A stretch of DNA of 61,794 nucleotides from Pseudomonas lopnurensis. GTDB lineage: Bacteria > Pseudomonadota > Gammaproteobacteria > Pseudomonadales > Pseudomonadaceae. Of the stretch, positions 37,317 through 47,933 are shown piece after piece. The stretch spans positions 1-61,794 of the forward strand of contig NZ_JADDIX010000091.1 of the NCBI RefSeq assembly GCF_015070855.1. The letters are read 5' to 3'. A model generated the notes under the pieces. The model was not told the origin of the DNA and ran no database searches. It saw only the letters and a program-made list of their open reading frames with translations. A program made the translations under genes and the position numbers. Position 1 is the stretch's first letter. Each line of letters starts with the position of its first letter.

Positions 37317-37859
37317 ATGCGTATCAGAGCCGAGGAATCGACCCTGCTCATCGTCGACATCCAGGAGCGCCTGCTGCCGGTCATCCAGGACAGCGAGGCG
37401 ATGATCGAGCATACCGCCTGGCTGCAGCAGATCGCGCAGCGGGTCGGCGTGCCGGTGCTGATCACCGAACAGTACAGCAAGGGCCTGGGCCCGACCGTCG
37501 CGGTACTGCGTGATGGCGTCGACGAAACCGCCATTCTCGAGAAGCTGCACTTCTCCGCTGCCGGCGATGGCGAACTGTTCCAGCGCTCCGGTGGCGACCG
37601 AGCGCAGTTCGTGGTCTGCGGCTGCGAAACCCATGTCTGCGTATTGCAGACGGTGCTCGACCTGCTGCAACGCGGCAACGCCGTGTTCGTGGTCGAGGAG
37701 GCGGTCAGCTCGCGTCGCGCCTCGGACAAGGCGCTGGCGCTGGAACGCCTGCGCCAGGCCGGCGCGATGATCGTCTCGCGGGAAATGGTCGCCTTCGAAT
37801 GGATGGAGCGGGCCGGTACCGAGCTGTTCAAGGCCGTCAGCCGCGAATTCATCCGCTGA
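37317..37859 (+). CDS. Isochorismatase-family hydrolase (YcaC type)
   Basis: A 180-residue cysteine hydrolase. The catalytic Asp lies in TLLIVDIQERLLP, a Lys in ILEKLHFSA, and the nucleophile Cys in FVVCGCETHVCVLQTV, in a non-prolyl cis-peptide setting. The family includes YcaC-like enzymes of unsure substrate and nicotinamidases. Spacing of 18 bp behind the M23 peptidase suggests cotranscription. An excellent hairpin follows at 37925-37967. Confidence 0.88.
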   Translation: MRIRAEESTLLIVDIQERLLPVIQDSEAMIEHTAWLQQIAQRVGVPVLITEQYSKGLGPTVAVLRDGVDETAILEKLHFSAAGDGELFQRSGGDRAQFVVCGCETHVCVLQTVLDLLQRGNAVFVVEEAVSSRRASDKALALERLRQAGAMIVSREMVAFEWMERAGTELFKAVSREFIR

Positions 37860-37924
37860 CCGGCGAATGACGGGCCCGAGGTGGGCCATGGCAGTGCAAA
37901 TTTGTTAAGGTCCCGCGGCCTGGA

Positions 37925-37967
37925 GCTGTTGACGCTTCATCGCGGCTCGCGATGAAACGTCAACAGC
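37925..37967. terminator. Strong hairpin between the hydrolase and channel genes
   Basis: GCTGTTGACG at 37925-37934 pairs with CGTCAACAGC at 37958-37967. The interior (TTCATCGCG / CGCGATGAA) also pairs around a short GCT loop. No T run follows, so it may act as a processing or attenuation structure. Confidence 0.6.
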
Positions 37968-38012
37968 CCTTAGGACGGACCCTCCCCGTCGAAGCCACCG
38001 AAGGAGCAACTC

Positions 38013-39308
38013 ATGACGGAAGAACTGGCCGGCGGGCTGGACTGGCTCAGAGCTCACCCCGAACTGCAAACCCTGCTTGCCTGCGCGGCGCTGATCTTCG
38101 CCGCCTGGCTGTCCAACTGGATCGTCAAGCGCATTCTGGTGCGCGGCCTCTATCGCCTGCTGCGCCATGCCCGCGACGAGAAGCTGCAGGATTTCGGCGT
38201 CATCAAGCGCCTGTCCAACATCGTTCCGGCGCTGGTGCTGTCGATCGGCGTAGGTGCCGTACCGGGCCTGCCGGAAGCCGCGGTGACGGTGGTACGCAAC
38301 GTCTGCGGCGGTTTCATCGTGCTGACCGTCGCCCTGGCCCTGGGCGCCGTACTGGACATCGTCAACCTGCTCTACCAGCGCCGTTCGGATGCCCGCCTGC
38401 ATCCGATCAAGGGTTACCTGCAGGTGGTGAAGATCGTGCTCTACGCCATCGCCACCATCCTCATCATCGCCACGCTGATCGACCGCTCGCCGCTGATCCT
38501 GCTGTCCGGCCTCGGCGCCATGGCCGCGGTGCTGATGCTGATCTTCCAGGACACCCTGCTGTCGCTGGTGGCCAGCGTACAGATCACCTCCAACGACCTG
38601 ATCCGCGTCGGCGACTGGGTGGAAATGCCGCAGCTCAATGCCGATGGCGACGTGATCGACATCGCGCTGCACACGGTGAAGATCCAGAACTGGGACAAGA
38701 CCATCACCAGCATCCCGACCAAGCGCTTCATTTCCGACTCGTTCAAGAACTGGCGCGGCATGCAGGAATCCGGTGGACGGCGCATCAAGCGCAGCCTCTA
38801 TCTGGACCAACAGAGCGTGCACTTTCTCGATGCCGAGGAGCGCAAGCGGCTGTATCGCTTCAGCCTGCTGGAGGATTATCTGGTCAACAAGCGCAAGGAG
38901 ATCGACGCCTGGAACGCCCAACTCGCCGAGCGCGGCCAGGAGCCGGTCAATACCCGTCGGGTGACCAACATCGGCACGTTCAGGGCCTATGTGGAACACT
39001 ATCTGCGCAGCCATCCGGGCATCCATCAGGGCATGACGCTGATGGTCAGGCAACTGAGCCCGACCGCGGACGGGCTGCCGCTGGAGATCTACTGCTTTAC
39101 CAATACCGTGGCCTGGGCGCAGTACGAGGCGATCCAGTCGGACATCTTCGACCACCTGCTGGCGATCCTGCCGGAGTTCGGTCTGCGCGTGTTCCAGCAC
39201 CCGAGCGGAGCGGACATGCGCGAGTGGCGCCAATCGCTGGAGCCGCACGACGCACCGGCATTGCACCGGTCGGCGGGGCATTCGGTGGAAATTGCCAGTC
39301 AATCGTAG
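38013..39308 (+). CDS. MscS-family mechanosensitive channel (YbdG-like)
   Basis: A 431-residue inner-membrane protein. About five hydrophobic segments occupy residues 18-185 (LQTLLACAALIFAAWLSNW, VLTVALALGAVLDIVNLL, VLYAIATILIIATLI). The MscS core follows: a pore helix with LILLSGLGAMAAVLMLIFQDTLLSLVASV, then the beta domain IRVGDWVEMPQLNADGDVIDI. Length and the extended C-terminal domain match YbdG/MscM rather than the short MscS. Such channels relieve osmotic pressure. It has a good AAGGAG site ahead of ATG 38013. Confidence 0.9.
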   Translation: MTEELAGGLDWLRAHPELQTLLACAALIFAAWLSNWIVKRILVRGLYRLLRHARDEKLQDFGVIKRLSNIVPALVLSIGVGAVPGLPEAAVTVVRNVCGGFIVLTVALALGAVLDIVNLLYQRRSDARLHPIKGYLQVVKIVLYAIATILIIATLIDRSPLILLSGLGAMAAVLMLIFQDTLLSLVASVQITSNDLIRVGDWVEMPQLNADGDVIDIALHTVKIQNWDKTITSIPTKRFISDSFKNWRGMQESGGRRIKRSLYLDQQSVHFLDAEERKRLYRFSLLEDYLVNKRKEIDAWNAQLAERGQEPVNTRRVTNIGTFRAYVEHYLRSHPGIHQGMTLMVRQLSPTADGLPLEIYCFTNTVAWAQYEAIQSDIFDHLLAILPEFGLRVFQHPSGADMREWRQSLEPHDAPALHRSAGHSVEIASQS

Positions 39309-39422
39309 GTTGGCGCTGAGGCACGAGGCATGGCGCGGCGCCGAGCGCTGCCCATTGCCTCACCCCTGAAGCCAGCGCCATGAGCCGCACCACAGCGCCC
39401 CGCGCCTCAGCGCCAACCTACG
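39304..39422. repeat. Long-armed inverted repeat downstream of the channel gene
   Basis: CGTAGGTTGGCGCTGAGGC at 39304-39322 is the reverse complement of 39404-39422, with an internal GGCGCGGCGCC. The 119-bp element lies between convergent genes and overlaps the last codon of the channel gene. It may act as a bidirectional terminator. Confidence 0.8.
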
Positions 39423-39473
39423 TCCGGAGTGGGGATGAGGTGGCATCCCCACTCTTGCAGCGGTTGCGCCGGA

Positions 39474-41663
39474 TCAGAAGCTCATGTCGATGCGCGCCCA
39501 GTAGGTACGCCCCGGCTCGTTGACGCGGCTGGTGGCATCGAGCCCATAATCGGCGAACCCGGCGCTGCCGGCCAGGTTGAGGTGCTCGCTGTAGTTCTTG
39601 TCCAGCAGGTTGTCGACACCGGCGCTGAGCTTGAAGTGCTTGTTCAGCCGGTACGCGCCATTGACCGCCAGCACGCCGAACCCGGCGCTCTCGTCGAAGT
39701 CCTTGCCGACCACGGTGCCCTGGTTCTCGGCCACCCGGTTCTGCGCCGCGACCACACGCCAGAGCGCGCTGGTGCTCCAGTTGTCACGCTCGTAGGTGAG
39801 GCCCAGGCGCCCTTCCAGCGGCGGGATCTGCGGCATGGCGCGATCGTCAACGCGGTTCTCGCCCCAGGCGTAGGCCAGGCTGGCATCGCCCTTCCAGTTG
39901 GGGGTGAAGCGATAGCTCGCGCCCATCTCGGCACCGGCAATGGTGGCGTCGATGTTGCTGACCTCGGCGCGGATCATGTTGGGCATCGCCCCGGGCACAT
40001 AGCTGAACAGGATGTAGTCCTCGACCACACCGGCGTAGGCGGACACCCAGGCTTCCAGCGGCCCCTTGGCATACTGCAGGCCGACATCGAGCTGCGTGGT
40101 CTTCTCCGGGCGTACCGTGTCGAACGGCTGTACGGTGCCGACCGGCCCCGGGTTGGAGACGAACAGTTCCCAGTAGTCGGGGAAGCGCTCGGCATGGCCG
40201 AGGCCGGCATACCAGGTCGCCGGCAGGCCGGCGAGCTCTTCCTCGTAGCGCACGAAGCCGCTGTACAGCGTGTCGCGGCGGGTTTCGCCGGCCGTGGGGT
40301 TGTCCCAGTCGCGCGAGACGATGGGCATGCTGGAGGTATCGTGGCTATTGAAGAACGCGCGCTGATCCTCGGCCTCGTGCAGGTCTATCCGCAGGCCGCT
40401 GACAATCTTCTGGGTCTCGCTCATGTCCCAGGTCAGCTCGCCGAACAGGCCATAGCTGTGCAACATGGCGTCCGGTACCCAGGGCAGCGCATCGCTGCCA
40501 GCCGCAGCGACCATCTGGTTGGCGGCGCCCGCCGGGCTCATCACCTTGCGGTGCTCGCTGCGTTGCGCGTCGACACCGGCCTTGAGTTCGACATCGGTCC
40601 ACTGCCAGGTCCCGACCAGACGTCCGCCGAGCGTACGGCGATCCACTCGGGAAAGCGTCGGATTCGGCATCATCATCGAGGGCACGAAGTCGCGCAGGCT
40701 GTAGTTGTCCATGACGTGGTCGGCGTAGTTGTAGTAGACCTGCGCCTCCAGGCCGTAGAAGGTCTCGCCGATACTGGTCTTCTTGAAGCGCAATCCCAGG
40801 CTCTCGCGCTGGAACTGGCTGCCGTCCATGCCACGTCCGGCATAGCGTGCGTAACCATCACCACGGCCCGCGGTCAGCTCGACCAGGGTGTCGGCATCCG
40901 GCGTCCAGCCCAGGGCGACATCGGTGTTCCACTTGTCGTAGCGCGACGGCACGGTGTCGCCGTTGCCGTCATCGTAGTCGTCGGCCTGCGAGCTGTTGGC
41001 CATCAGCCGCGCGTAACCCTGGCTGTTGCCGGCGGCAGCATCGAGGTTGCGATCGAAGCGCCCGTTGGAGCCGGTCAACAGGCTGCCATTGAGGCGGTAG
41101 TCGGGTTCGCTGAACTGCTCCGGCTCACGTTCGAAGAGCACAGTGGCGGCCGAGGTGCCCGGTCCCCAGAGCACGGTCTGCGGCCCCTTGATCACCGTCA
41201 GCTTGTCGAAGGTGTCCGGGCTGATGTAGGAACTCGGCGAATCCATCCGGTTCGGACAGGCGCCGAGCATCTCGCCGCCGTTGCTGAGCAGCTTCAGCCG
41301 CGAGCCGAACATGCCACGGAACACCGGATCGCCGTTCACCCCGCCGTTGCGCACGGCGGAAAAGCCCGGAATGGTTTTCAGGTAATCGGCGCCATCGCTG
41401 GCCGGCACCGGCTGGCGCGGGATCTTCGGATCGGTTACCACAGTCAGCGGCGATTGCTGGGCAACGCCGGTGATGACCATCGGCACCAGTTCGACGGAGT
41501 CGGCGTGTTCGGCATGGCCGGTATGCTCGGCCGCCAGCGCGGAGCCGGCGAGTATCCCCAGCAGCGCGGCGTGGGCGAGTTGCCAGCGCAGGCGGGACGG
41601 TTGGATCGAAAAGCGTTCGGCCAGGCGCGAACGCGCCTTGTAGCCAGGTGTATTGCTGGACAT
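39474..41663 (-). CDS. TonB-dependent copper receptor (OprC/NosA)
   Basis: A 729-residue outer-membrane receptor. The start MSSNTPGYKARSRLAERFSIQ has an unusually long signal (WQLAHAALLGILAGSALA), then a His-rich HTGHAEHADS and the plug domain (GFSAVRNGGVNGDPVFRGM...SSYISPDTFDKLTVIKGPQTVLWG). A 22-strand-type barrel ends in YWARIDMSF, with the terminal Phe required for insertion. Motifs match the TonB copper-receptor family of which P. stutzeri NosA is a member, needed for copper loading of nitrous oxide reductase. It follows a DUF2946 protein, a common copper-locus partner. Confidence 0.92.
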   Translation of the reverse strand: MSSNTPGYKARSRLAERFSIQPSRLRWQLAHAALLGILAGSALAAEHTGHAEHADSVELVPMVITGVAQQSPLTVVTDPKIPRQPVPASDGADYLKTIPGFSAVRNGGVNGDPVFRGMFGSRLKLLSNGGEMLGACPNRMDSPSSYISPDTFDKLTVIKGPQTVLWGPGTSAATVLFEREPEQFSEPDYRLNGSLLTGSNGRFDRNLDAAAGNSQGYARLMANSSQADDYDDGNGDTVPSRYDKWNTDVALGWTPDADTLVELTAGRGDGYARYAGRGMDGSQFQRESLGLRFKKTSIGETFYGLEAQVYYNYADHVMDNYSLRDFVPSMMMPNPTLSRVDRRTLGGRLVGTWQWTDVELKAGVDAQRSEHRKVMSPAGAANQMVAAAGSDALPWVPDAMLHSYGLFGELTWDMSETQKIVSGLRIDLHEAEDQRAFFNSHDTSSMPIVSRDWDNPTAGETRRDTLYSGFVRYEEELAGLPATWYAGLGHAERFPDYWELFVSNPGPVGTVQPFDTVRPEKTTQLDVGLQYAKGPLEAWVSAYAGVVEDYILFSYVPGAMPNMIRAEVSNIDATIAGAEMGASYRFTPNWKGDASLAYAWGENRVDDRAMPQIPPLEGRLGLTYERDNWSTSALWRVVAAQNRVAENQGTVVGKDFDESAGFGVLAVNGAYRLNKHFKLSAGVDNLLDKNYSEHLNLAGSAGFADYGLDATSRVNEPGRTYWARIDMSF

Positions 41664-41719
41664 GGGAATTTCCACTTTCTGATTGTCGTACAGCCACGCT
41701 CGGGCGGCTGGTCTGGAGC

Positions 41720-42118
41720 TCAGCAGTGGGAAGGCGGAGGTGCGCGGGGATGGCCGCTGCTGCGACGCAGGGTCGATAGCAGGGGCTTGTCGGGCAATGG
41801 CTGGAAATGGACCGGCTCATGCCGCGGCAGGGCCAGATCGACGGAAAGCGTGAGCGGCGGGTTGAGCGTCAGCAGCTCGCAATAGCCGCAGAGTTCCAGG
41901 GCGGCCAGCCAGGCCGGCTCGCCGGTCGTCGCCTGCCGATGATGACCATGGGCGGACGGCGAATGTTCATGCTCGGCATGCGGGTGATGATGCTCGCTCG
42001 CCGGAGCAGCGGACGCCTGGGCGGCCTGCAGCGCCGAATACAACGGGCCGACGTGGATCATCAGCATGGCGAACAGGCCAAGCCAGATGCTCATCGTCGA
42101 TAGCCGTTTACGTGTCAA
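41720..42118 (-). CDS. DUF2946 protein, copper-locus accessory
   Basis: A 132-residue protein with an N-terminal signal/membrane segment (MSIWLGLFAMLMIHVGPLYSAL), a His-rich linker (EHHHPHAEHEHSPSAHGHHR) suited to metal binding, and the family core WLAALELCGYCELL with a CxxC pair. The C-terminus is proline- and basic-rich. It lies 56 bp upstream of the copper TonB receptor in the same direction, the usual pairing, so it probably binds or handles copper in the periplasm. The exact role is unknown. Confidence 0.85.
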   Translation of the reverse strand: MTRKRLSTMSIWLGLFAMLMIHVGPLYSALQAAQASAAPASEHHHPHAEHEHSPSAHGHHRQATTGEPAWLAALELCGYCELLTLNPPLTLSVDLALPRHEPVHFQPLPDKPLLSTLRRSSGHPRAPPPSHC

Positions 42119-42411
42119 CCGCTGTGTCCTTCACTAAACCGTGACCGCCCTGGGGGAAGTGCCGGGATGATCGCATGGCCACTTCGACCGCCACGCTGCG
42201 ACATGAGGCCGCAATCGTGGCGAGCAAACAAGCCTCCGTTTTTGCCGGCATCTCAGCACCGAATGCCGCTTATTTTAGAATATTGGCGTTATTCACCATT
42301 TTTCTTGCAACTCTTGCACGAGCCAACCTGAAAGCAATAACTTCGCACCATAAGTCATTGATTCAGACGAGCAGAACAGCTGCTCGCTCAAGGAACGCTC
42401 GAGGAAACGCC

Positions 42412-44082
42412 ATGACCATGCTCAAGAATCCATCGCAAAAATATCGCGCCTTTGCGGCCATCGACATTCCGGATCGCACCTGGCCGTCGAAGACCATCAC
42501 CCAGGCGCCGATCTGGCTCAGCTCCGATCTGCGCGATGGCAACCAGTCGCTGATCGAGCCGATGGACGCCGAAAAGAAGATGCGCTTCTTCAAGACCCTG
42601 GTACAGGTGGGCGTGAAGGAGATCGAGGTGGGCTTCCCTTCCGCCTCGCAGACCGATTTCGACTTCGTCCGCGAGCTGATCGAGGGCGGCCACATCCCCG
42701 ACGACGTCACCATCCAGGTGCTGACCCAGGCCCGTGAGGACCTGATCACCCGCACCTTCGAGTCGCTCGAGGGCGCCAAGCGGGCCATCGTCCACTACTA
42801 CAACGCCACCGCGCCGAGCTTCCGCCGCATCGTCTTCAACCAGGACAGGGCCGGCGTGGTGGACATCGCGGTCAACGCGGCGCAGATCATCAAGCGCCTG
42901 GCCGCTGCCGCGCCGGAAACCGATTGGCGCTTCGAGTATTCGCCCGAGGTGTTCAGCTCCACCGAGACCGATTTCGCCGTCGAGGTGTGCAACGCGGTGA
43001 TCGAGGTCTTCCAGCCGACGCCGGCACAGAAGCTCATCCTCAACCTGCCGGCGACCATCGAGGCGGCCACGCCGAACGTCTATGCCGACCAGATCGAATA
43101 TTTCGGCCGCCACATCGCCCGGCGTGACAGCGTGCTGATCAGCCTGCACACCCATAACGACCGCGGCACCGGTGTGGCGGCGACCGAACTGGGCCTGATG
43201 GCCGGCGCCGATCGCGTCGAAGGCTGCCTGTTCGGCAACGGCGAGCGCACCGGCAACGTCGATCTGGTCACCGTGGCGTTGAACATGTACACCCAGGGCG
43301 TCGATCCGCAGCTGGATTTCTCGGACATCGACGCCGTGCGCAAGGTGGTCGAGGAATGCAACCAACTGCCGGTGCACCCGCGCCATCCCTATGTCGGCGA
43401 TCTGGTGCATACCGCCTTCTCCGGCTCGCACCAGGATGCGATCCGCAAAGGCTTCGCCCAGCAGGACCCGAACGGCCTCTGGGAAGTCCCCTACCTGCCG
43501 ATCGATCCAGCCGACATCGGCCGCAGCTACGAGGCGGTGATTCGTGTGAACAGCCAGTCCGGCAAGGGCGGCATTACCTTCCTGCTCGAGCAGGAGTACG
43601 GCATCAGCCTGCCGCGCCGCATGCAGATCGAGTTCAGCCAGGTCGTGCAGAAGGAAACCGACCGCCTCGGCCTGGAAATGACCGCCAGGCAGATCTACGC
43701 GCTGCTCGAAACCGAATACCTGCAGGCCACCGCGCCGTATACCCTCAAGGGCCATCGCCTGCAGGAGGAGAACGGCACCAGCGCGGTGGATGTGGAGGTC
43801 GCCGCCGACGGCGAGACCGCCCACTGGCGCGGTATCGGCAAGGGTCCGCTGGAGGCGCTGGTCGCCGCCTTGCCGGTCAAGCTGGAGATCATGGACTACC
43901 ACGAGCACGCCATCGGCGCCGGCAGCAATGCCAGGGCCGCGGCCTATATCGAGGTGCGTCTGGACGGCGAGCGGCCGCTGCATGGCATCGGAATCGACGA
44001 GAACATCACCACTGCGAGCATTCGCGCCCTGTTCAGCGCGCTGAACCGCGCGCTGCGCGAAGCCGAGGCGAAGGCCGCCTGA
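42412..44082 (+). CDS. leuA: 2-Isopropylmalate synthase
   Basis: A 556-residue enzyme that condenses acetyl-CoA with 2-oxoisovalerate, the first step of leucine synthesis. The HMGL-like TIM barrel has [11 protein letters not shown] (metal site) and HTHNDRGTG (metal His pair). The C-terminal ~150 residues form the LeuA allosteric (leucine-binding) dimer domain, ending in [17 protein letters not shown]. The ATG at 42412 has GAGGAAACGCC upstream; the frame is open 79 codons further but those look non-coding. The 293-bp upstream region is AT-rich and shows no gene; regulation cannot be read. Confidence 0.96.
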   Translation: MTMLKNPSQKYRAFAAIDIPDRTWPSKTITQAPIWLSSDLRDGNQSLIEPMDAEKKMRFFKTLVQVGVKEIEVGFPSASQTDFDFVRELIEGGHIPDDVTIQVLTQAREDLITRTFESLEGAKRAIVHYYNATAPSFRRIVFNQDRAGVVDIAVNAAQIIKRLAAAAPETDWRFEYSPEVFSSTETDFAVEVCNAVIEVFQPTPAQKLILNLPATIEAATPNVYADQIEYFGRHIARRDSVLISLHTHNDRGTGVAATELGLMAGADRVEGCLFGNGERTGNVDLVTVALNMYTQGVDPQLDFSDIDAVRKVVEECNQLPVHPRHPYVGDLVHTAFSGSHQDAIRKGFAQQDPNGLWEVPYLPIDPADIGRSYEAVIRVNSQSGKGGITFLLEQEYGISLPRRMQIEFSQVVQKETDRLGLEMTARQIYALLETEYLQATAPYTLKGHRLQEENGTSAVDVEVAADGETAHWRGIGKGPLEALVAALPVKLEIMDYHEHAIGAGSNARAAAYIEVRLDGERPLHGIGIDENITTASIRALFSALNRALREAEAKAA

Positions 44083-44171
44083 TCCTGCCGTAGGGCGCGC
44101 CGCTTCGGTATCGGCCGAGCGGCGGTGGCGAGAAGTTTCGCAGGAGCCTTCTCCCCTTATCCGGCACTGCC

Positions 44172-44229
44172 CGTAGGGTGGGCTTCAGCCCACCAAAGCC
44201 TGCCCCGGTGGGCTAAAGCCCACCCTACG
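44172..44229. repeat. Intergenic inverted repeat (CGTAGGGTGGGC family)
   Basis: CGTAGGGTGGGC at 44172-44183 pairs with GCCCACCCTACG ending at 44229. It is the same family as 3622-3681. The remaining 44083-44536 has no supported gene. Confidence 0.8.
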
Positions 44230-44536
44230 GCGGCAGCCAAGGAACCAAGTGCTCCCGAGCCCGGTGGTGCACGCAGCGCACCCTACGAATGGGCGATCAT
44301 TGGGTGTCAAGCGTCGCCTCCGCATGGGCTAGCGGCGGCAACCAAGTGAACCAATCCCCGGCCCAAAGCCTCCCAACTCGATACCGATCATCCAAGTCCC
44401 CCGGCCTCGCCACCCGCCTTGCGAACCCTTCCGGCAGGAACGCGTCAGGTATCGGCAGGATCGTGCAACCGCTCCCGTGAATATCGGTATTAGGCTTGAA
44501 TTCTCCACCCCGAACATTCAATCCAAAGGAGCCGCC

Positions 44537-45592
44537 ATGAGCAAGGCCATCGGTTATGCCGCCTTCGACCCGAACACCCCGCTCGCCCCCTATTCGTTTT
44601 CACGCCGCGCCGTCGGGGCGAACGACGTGCAGATCGACATTCTCTACTGCGGCGTCTGTCATTCGGACCTGCACACCGCCCGCAACGAATGGAACAACAC
44701 GCTCTATCCCTCGGTTCCCGGTCACGAGATCATCGGCCGGGTCAGCGCGGTCGGTTCGGCCGTATCGCGCTTCAAGGTCGGCGACGTCGCCGGCGTCGGC
44801 TGCCTGGTCGACAGTTGCCGCAACTGCCCATCCTGCAGCGAAGGCCTCGAGCAGTATTGCGAGAACGGTTTCGTCGGCACCTACAACGGCCCTGCGTTCG
44901 GCGGCGGCGAGAACACCCTCGGCGGCTACTCCGACATCATCGTGGTGGACGAGAAATACGTGCTGCGCATCAGCCACACCGACAACCTGGCCGCCGTCGC
45001 GCCACTGCTCTGCGCCGGCATCACCACCTATTCGCCGCTGCGCCAGTGGAAGGTCGGCCCGGGACAGAAAGTCGGCGTGGTCGGCCTCGGCGGCCTCGGC
45101 CACATGGCGGTGAAAATCGCCAATGCCATGGGTGCGAAGGTCGTGCTGTTCACCACCTCGCCGGACAAGAAGGAAGACGCCCTGCGCCTCGGCGCCTCGC
45201 AAGTGGTGGTTTCGAAGAACAAGGACGAGATGGCCGCGCACGCCAACAGCTTCGACTTCATCCTCAACACCGTTGCCGCCCCGCACGACCTGGACGCCTT
45301 CCTCAATCTGCTCAAGCGCGACGCCACCATGACGCTGGTGGGCGCCCCCGCCTCACCGCACCCGTCGCCCAGCGTGTTCGGGCTGATCTTCAAGCGCCGG
45401 CGGATCGCCGGGTCGCTGATCGGCGGCATCGCGGAGACCCAGGAGATGCTCGACTTCTGTGCCGAACACGGCATCGTCTCGGACATCGAGATGATTTCCA
45501 TGCAGGACATCAACGAGGCCTACGAACGCATGCTCAAGAGTGATGTGAAGTACCGCTTCGTCATCGACATGGCGACGCTGAAGGCCGCCTGA
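44537..45592 (+). CDS. Zinc-dependent NAD(P) alcohol dehydrogenase (YahK/CAD type)
   Basis: A 351-residue medium-chain dehydrogenase. The catalytic zinc site is CGVCHSDLHTARNEW and GHEIIG; four structural-zinc cysteines lie in DSCRNCPSCSEGLEQYC. The Rossmann motif GLGGLGHMAVK is at about 180. It resembles YahK and cinnamyl alcohol dehydrogenases, which reduce aldehydes with NADPH. A clear AAAGGAG site precedes the ATG at 44537. It is a single gene, and its physiological substrate is not deducible. Confidence 0.9.
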   Translation: MSKAIGYAAFDPNTPLAPYSFSRRAVGANDVQIDILYCGVCHSDLHTARNEWNNTLYPSVPGHEIIGRVSAVGSAVSRFKVGDVAGVGCLVDSCRNCPSCSEGLEQYCENGFVGTYNGPAFGGGENTLGGYSDIIVVDEKYVLRISHTDNLAAVAPLLCAGITTYSPLRQWKVGPGQKVGVVGLGGLGHMAVKIANAMGAKVVLFTTSPDKKEDALRLGASQVVVSKNKDEMAAHANSFDFILNTVAAPHDLDAFLNLLKRDATMTLVGAPASPHPSPSVFGLIFKRRRIAGSLIGGIAETQEMLDFCAEHGIVSDIEMISMQDINEAYERMLKSDVKYRFVIDMATLKAA

Positions 45593-45717
45593 GCAGCGGA
45601 GTGTGCAGCCTTGCTGGCGATGCCGTTGAATGGCCATCGCCAGCAAGACGGCTCTCATCAAACATAAAATAACGCTTTGTTTTGATTGGATAAATTTTAG
45701 AGATTTAGCCAGTTTGC

Positions 45718-45955
45718 AGGGTGGGCAACGGCGAAGCCTTGCCCACGCGTCTGCCGGGTATGAACGCGGATTATCCTTTTGCCCCACCGGTAGGAGCCCG
45801 CTTGCGGACGGCCGGCCGCAACGCCGATGATCGCCGGCAAGGACTCGGCGTCCCCGGGCTCCTACGGGCGCGGTGTGCACAGGTGGCTTTCTCGGGGCTG
45901 CATCCTGTTTGCTGCGCGACAGCGCTGCGACGAAGACGCGCAGGCGCCTCCTACA
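45718..45955 (+). repeat. Long direct repeat, copy A (238 bp)
   Basis: Begins AGGGTGGGCAACGGCGAAGC and ends GCGCCTCCTACA. About 90% identical by eye to 47934-48163 over most of its length. Small indels include an extra CTTGCGGACGG stretch. The two copies flank the glutathione peroxidase and nifF genes. No gene is supported between 45593 and 45982. Confidence 0.85.
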
Positions 45956-45982
45956 ATTATGACCGCCGGTAGCGCCGGGGCT

Positions 45983-46534
45983 TTATTCAGGTTGCAAAGC
46001 CTTTTCCACCGCCGCGACCAGCGCCGGATCATCCGGCTTGACCTTGCTGGAAAAATGCGCGATCACCCGCCCTTTCCGATCCACCACGTACTTGTAGAAA
46101 TTCCAGCGCGGCGCCTGCCCGGCCTGTTCGGCCAACTGGCGAAACAGCGGCGTGGCATCTCGCCCGCGCACCGGCTGGGTCTGGGTCATGGTGAAGGTCA
46201 CGCCGTAGTTCACGTAGCAGACCTCGGCCGTCTCGGCCTCGTCGTCCGACTCCTGGAAGAAATCGTCCGACGGCACGCCCAGCACCTCAAGGCCATCGTC
46301 CCGGTAGCGCTGATAGAGGGCTTCGAGCCCCTTGAACTGGGGCGTGTAGCCGCAGTGGCTGGCCGTATTGACCACTACCAGCGCCTTGCCCTGGAAGGCC
46401 TGGCAGAGATCGACGCGCTCCTTCGAGCGCAGCTTGGGCAATTCGTGCTGTAGCAACGCCGGGCATTCGCTGGCCGCTGCCGGTATTACCGGCAAGGCGA
46501 ACGCAAGCAGGGCAATCAACGTGCAAACCTTCAT
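45983..46534 (-). CDS. Periplasmic glutathione peroxidase
   Basis: A 183-residue protein. A signal peptide ([21 protein letters not shown]) precedes the thioredoxin-fold peroxidase: [15 protein letters not shown] carries the peroxidatic Cys (Cys in place of Sec), [11 protein letters not shown] corresponds to the conserved NQF region, and [14 protein letters not shown] is the family WNF motif. It reduces hydroperoxides. The start ATG 46534 gives the cleanest signal peptide. From memory, P. stutzeri A1501 carries a glutathione peroxidase gene at the edge of its nif island, and the gene neighbours nifF here. Confidence 0.92.
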   Translation of the reverse strand: MKVCTLIALLAFALPVIPAAASECPALLQHELPKLRSKERVDLCQAFQGKALVVVNTASHCGYTPQFKGLEALYQRYRDDGLEVLGVPSDDFFQESDDEAETAEVCYVNYGVTFTMTQTQPVRGRDATPLFRQLAEQAGQAPRWNFYKYVVDRKGRVIAHFSSKVKPDDPALVAAVEKALQPE

Positions 46535-46626
46535 GGCGAGTCTCCATCGTCGGTTTGCAGTCACGCTACTCCGCCCACGGTCGCCGGGCAACGGCTCATG
46601 CGAGCCCGTGAAACGTTGGGCATCGC

Positions 46627-46910
46627 CTTCATGTGAGTTGGGCTTCGACGCTGCGCGTCTCGACCCGATCACCCCGTCGACATCCAACTGTTGAGTCGGG
46701 GCGCGCAGCCTGGGCACAGCCAAGCCCAACGCACGGTCACAACCAAGCCAAGCCCCCAACGGGACGGGTGCCAAGCGTTACCTTCGTGTGAGCTGGGCTT
46801 CGACGCTACGCGTTTCAGCGGAACGCCGTCCGATCCAACCTACCATCCCCGCCGACATCGTTGGTTCGGCGGGGCCGCCTGGGTTGAGCGTAGCGAAGCC
46901 CAACGCATGG
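46627..46910 (+). repeat. Two degenerate tandem copies of an intergenic repeat
   Basis: The units starting near 46627 and 46781 share GTGAGTTGGGCTTCGACGCT-type beginnings and CCAAGCCCAACGCACGGTCACA-type ends. Each can fold because GGGCTTCG pairs with CGAAGCCC. No gene occupies 46535-46910. Confidence 0.7.
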
Positions 46911-47462
<552 letters not shown>

Positions 47463-47523
47463 TCATTGCTATTGGATGAATGTGCACCTCGCCGGGTCCG
47501 CGCCCGCTCGGCAAAGACTTCAT

Positions 47524-47539
47524 AGCAGGAAGCACGCCA
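47524..47539 (-). promoter_or_regulatory. Sigma-54 (-24/-12) promoter of nifF
   Basis: Minus strand TGGCGTGCTTCCTGCT fits TGGCAC-N5-TTGCW with the invariant GG-N10-GC spacing. It ends 71 bp before the nifF ATG. Confidence 0.8.
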
Positions 47540-47592
47540 GCCGCTTTTCTAGTGTAAGTAGCTGAAAATAAATAGTTTTTATAGAATCCTTC

Positions 47593-47651
47593 TGTCGCAA
47601 ACCACACAAGCCGGCTGCCGACAGCCGCTTGCCGCTGTCGGCAATGCGACA
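47593..47651. promoter_or_regulatory. Two NifA upstream activator sites of nifF
   Basis: TGT-N10-ACA occurs at 47593-47608 (TGTCGCAAACCACACA) and 47636-47651 (TGTCGGCAATGCGACA). Their centres are 43 bp apart, about four helical turns, and lie about 90 and 130 bp upstream of the expected start of transcription. The rest of 47454-48191 contains only repeat copy B. Confidence 0.85.
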
Positions 47652-47933
47652 TTGGGGCAGTTGATCCGCCAAACGCCGCCTCGCCCCGTTCGTGACGAAA
47701 CGGGAACGGCCTCTGGGCACCGCCGCTGCGCTGAGACGCACCGGGCTTTTTTAGTTTGGGTTGACCGCGAAGCGGCGAAGCCCAACACATGCCACTGCAT
47801 CGGCTGCCCCATCGCTCGCCGGGCTTCGCTGCGCTCAACCAACCGACTGTTTTCGTCGCGACCGCGTGGCTTGCAGCTTGCGGATGAATCTCGACAGCCC
47901 CAGAGTCTCTCACGCATCCGGCGTCGGTTTCGT

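Noticed and set aside
42175-42411. Upstream extension of the leuA frame
   Set aside because: AT-rich, not conserved-looking, and the ATG at 42412 has a good ribosome-binding site and the normal N-terminus.
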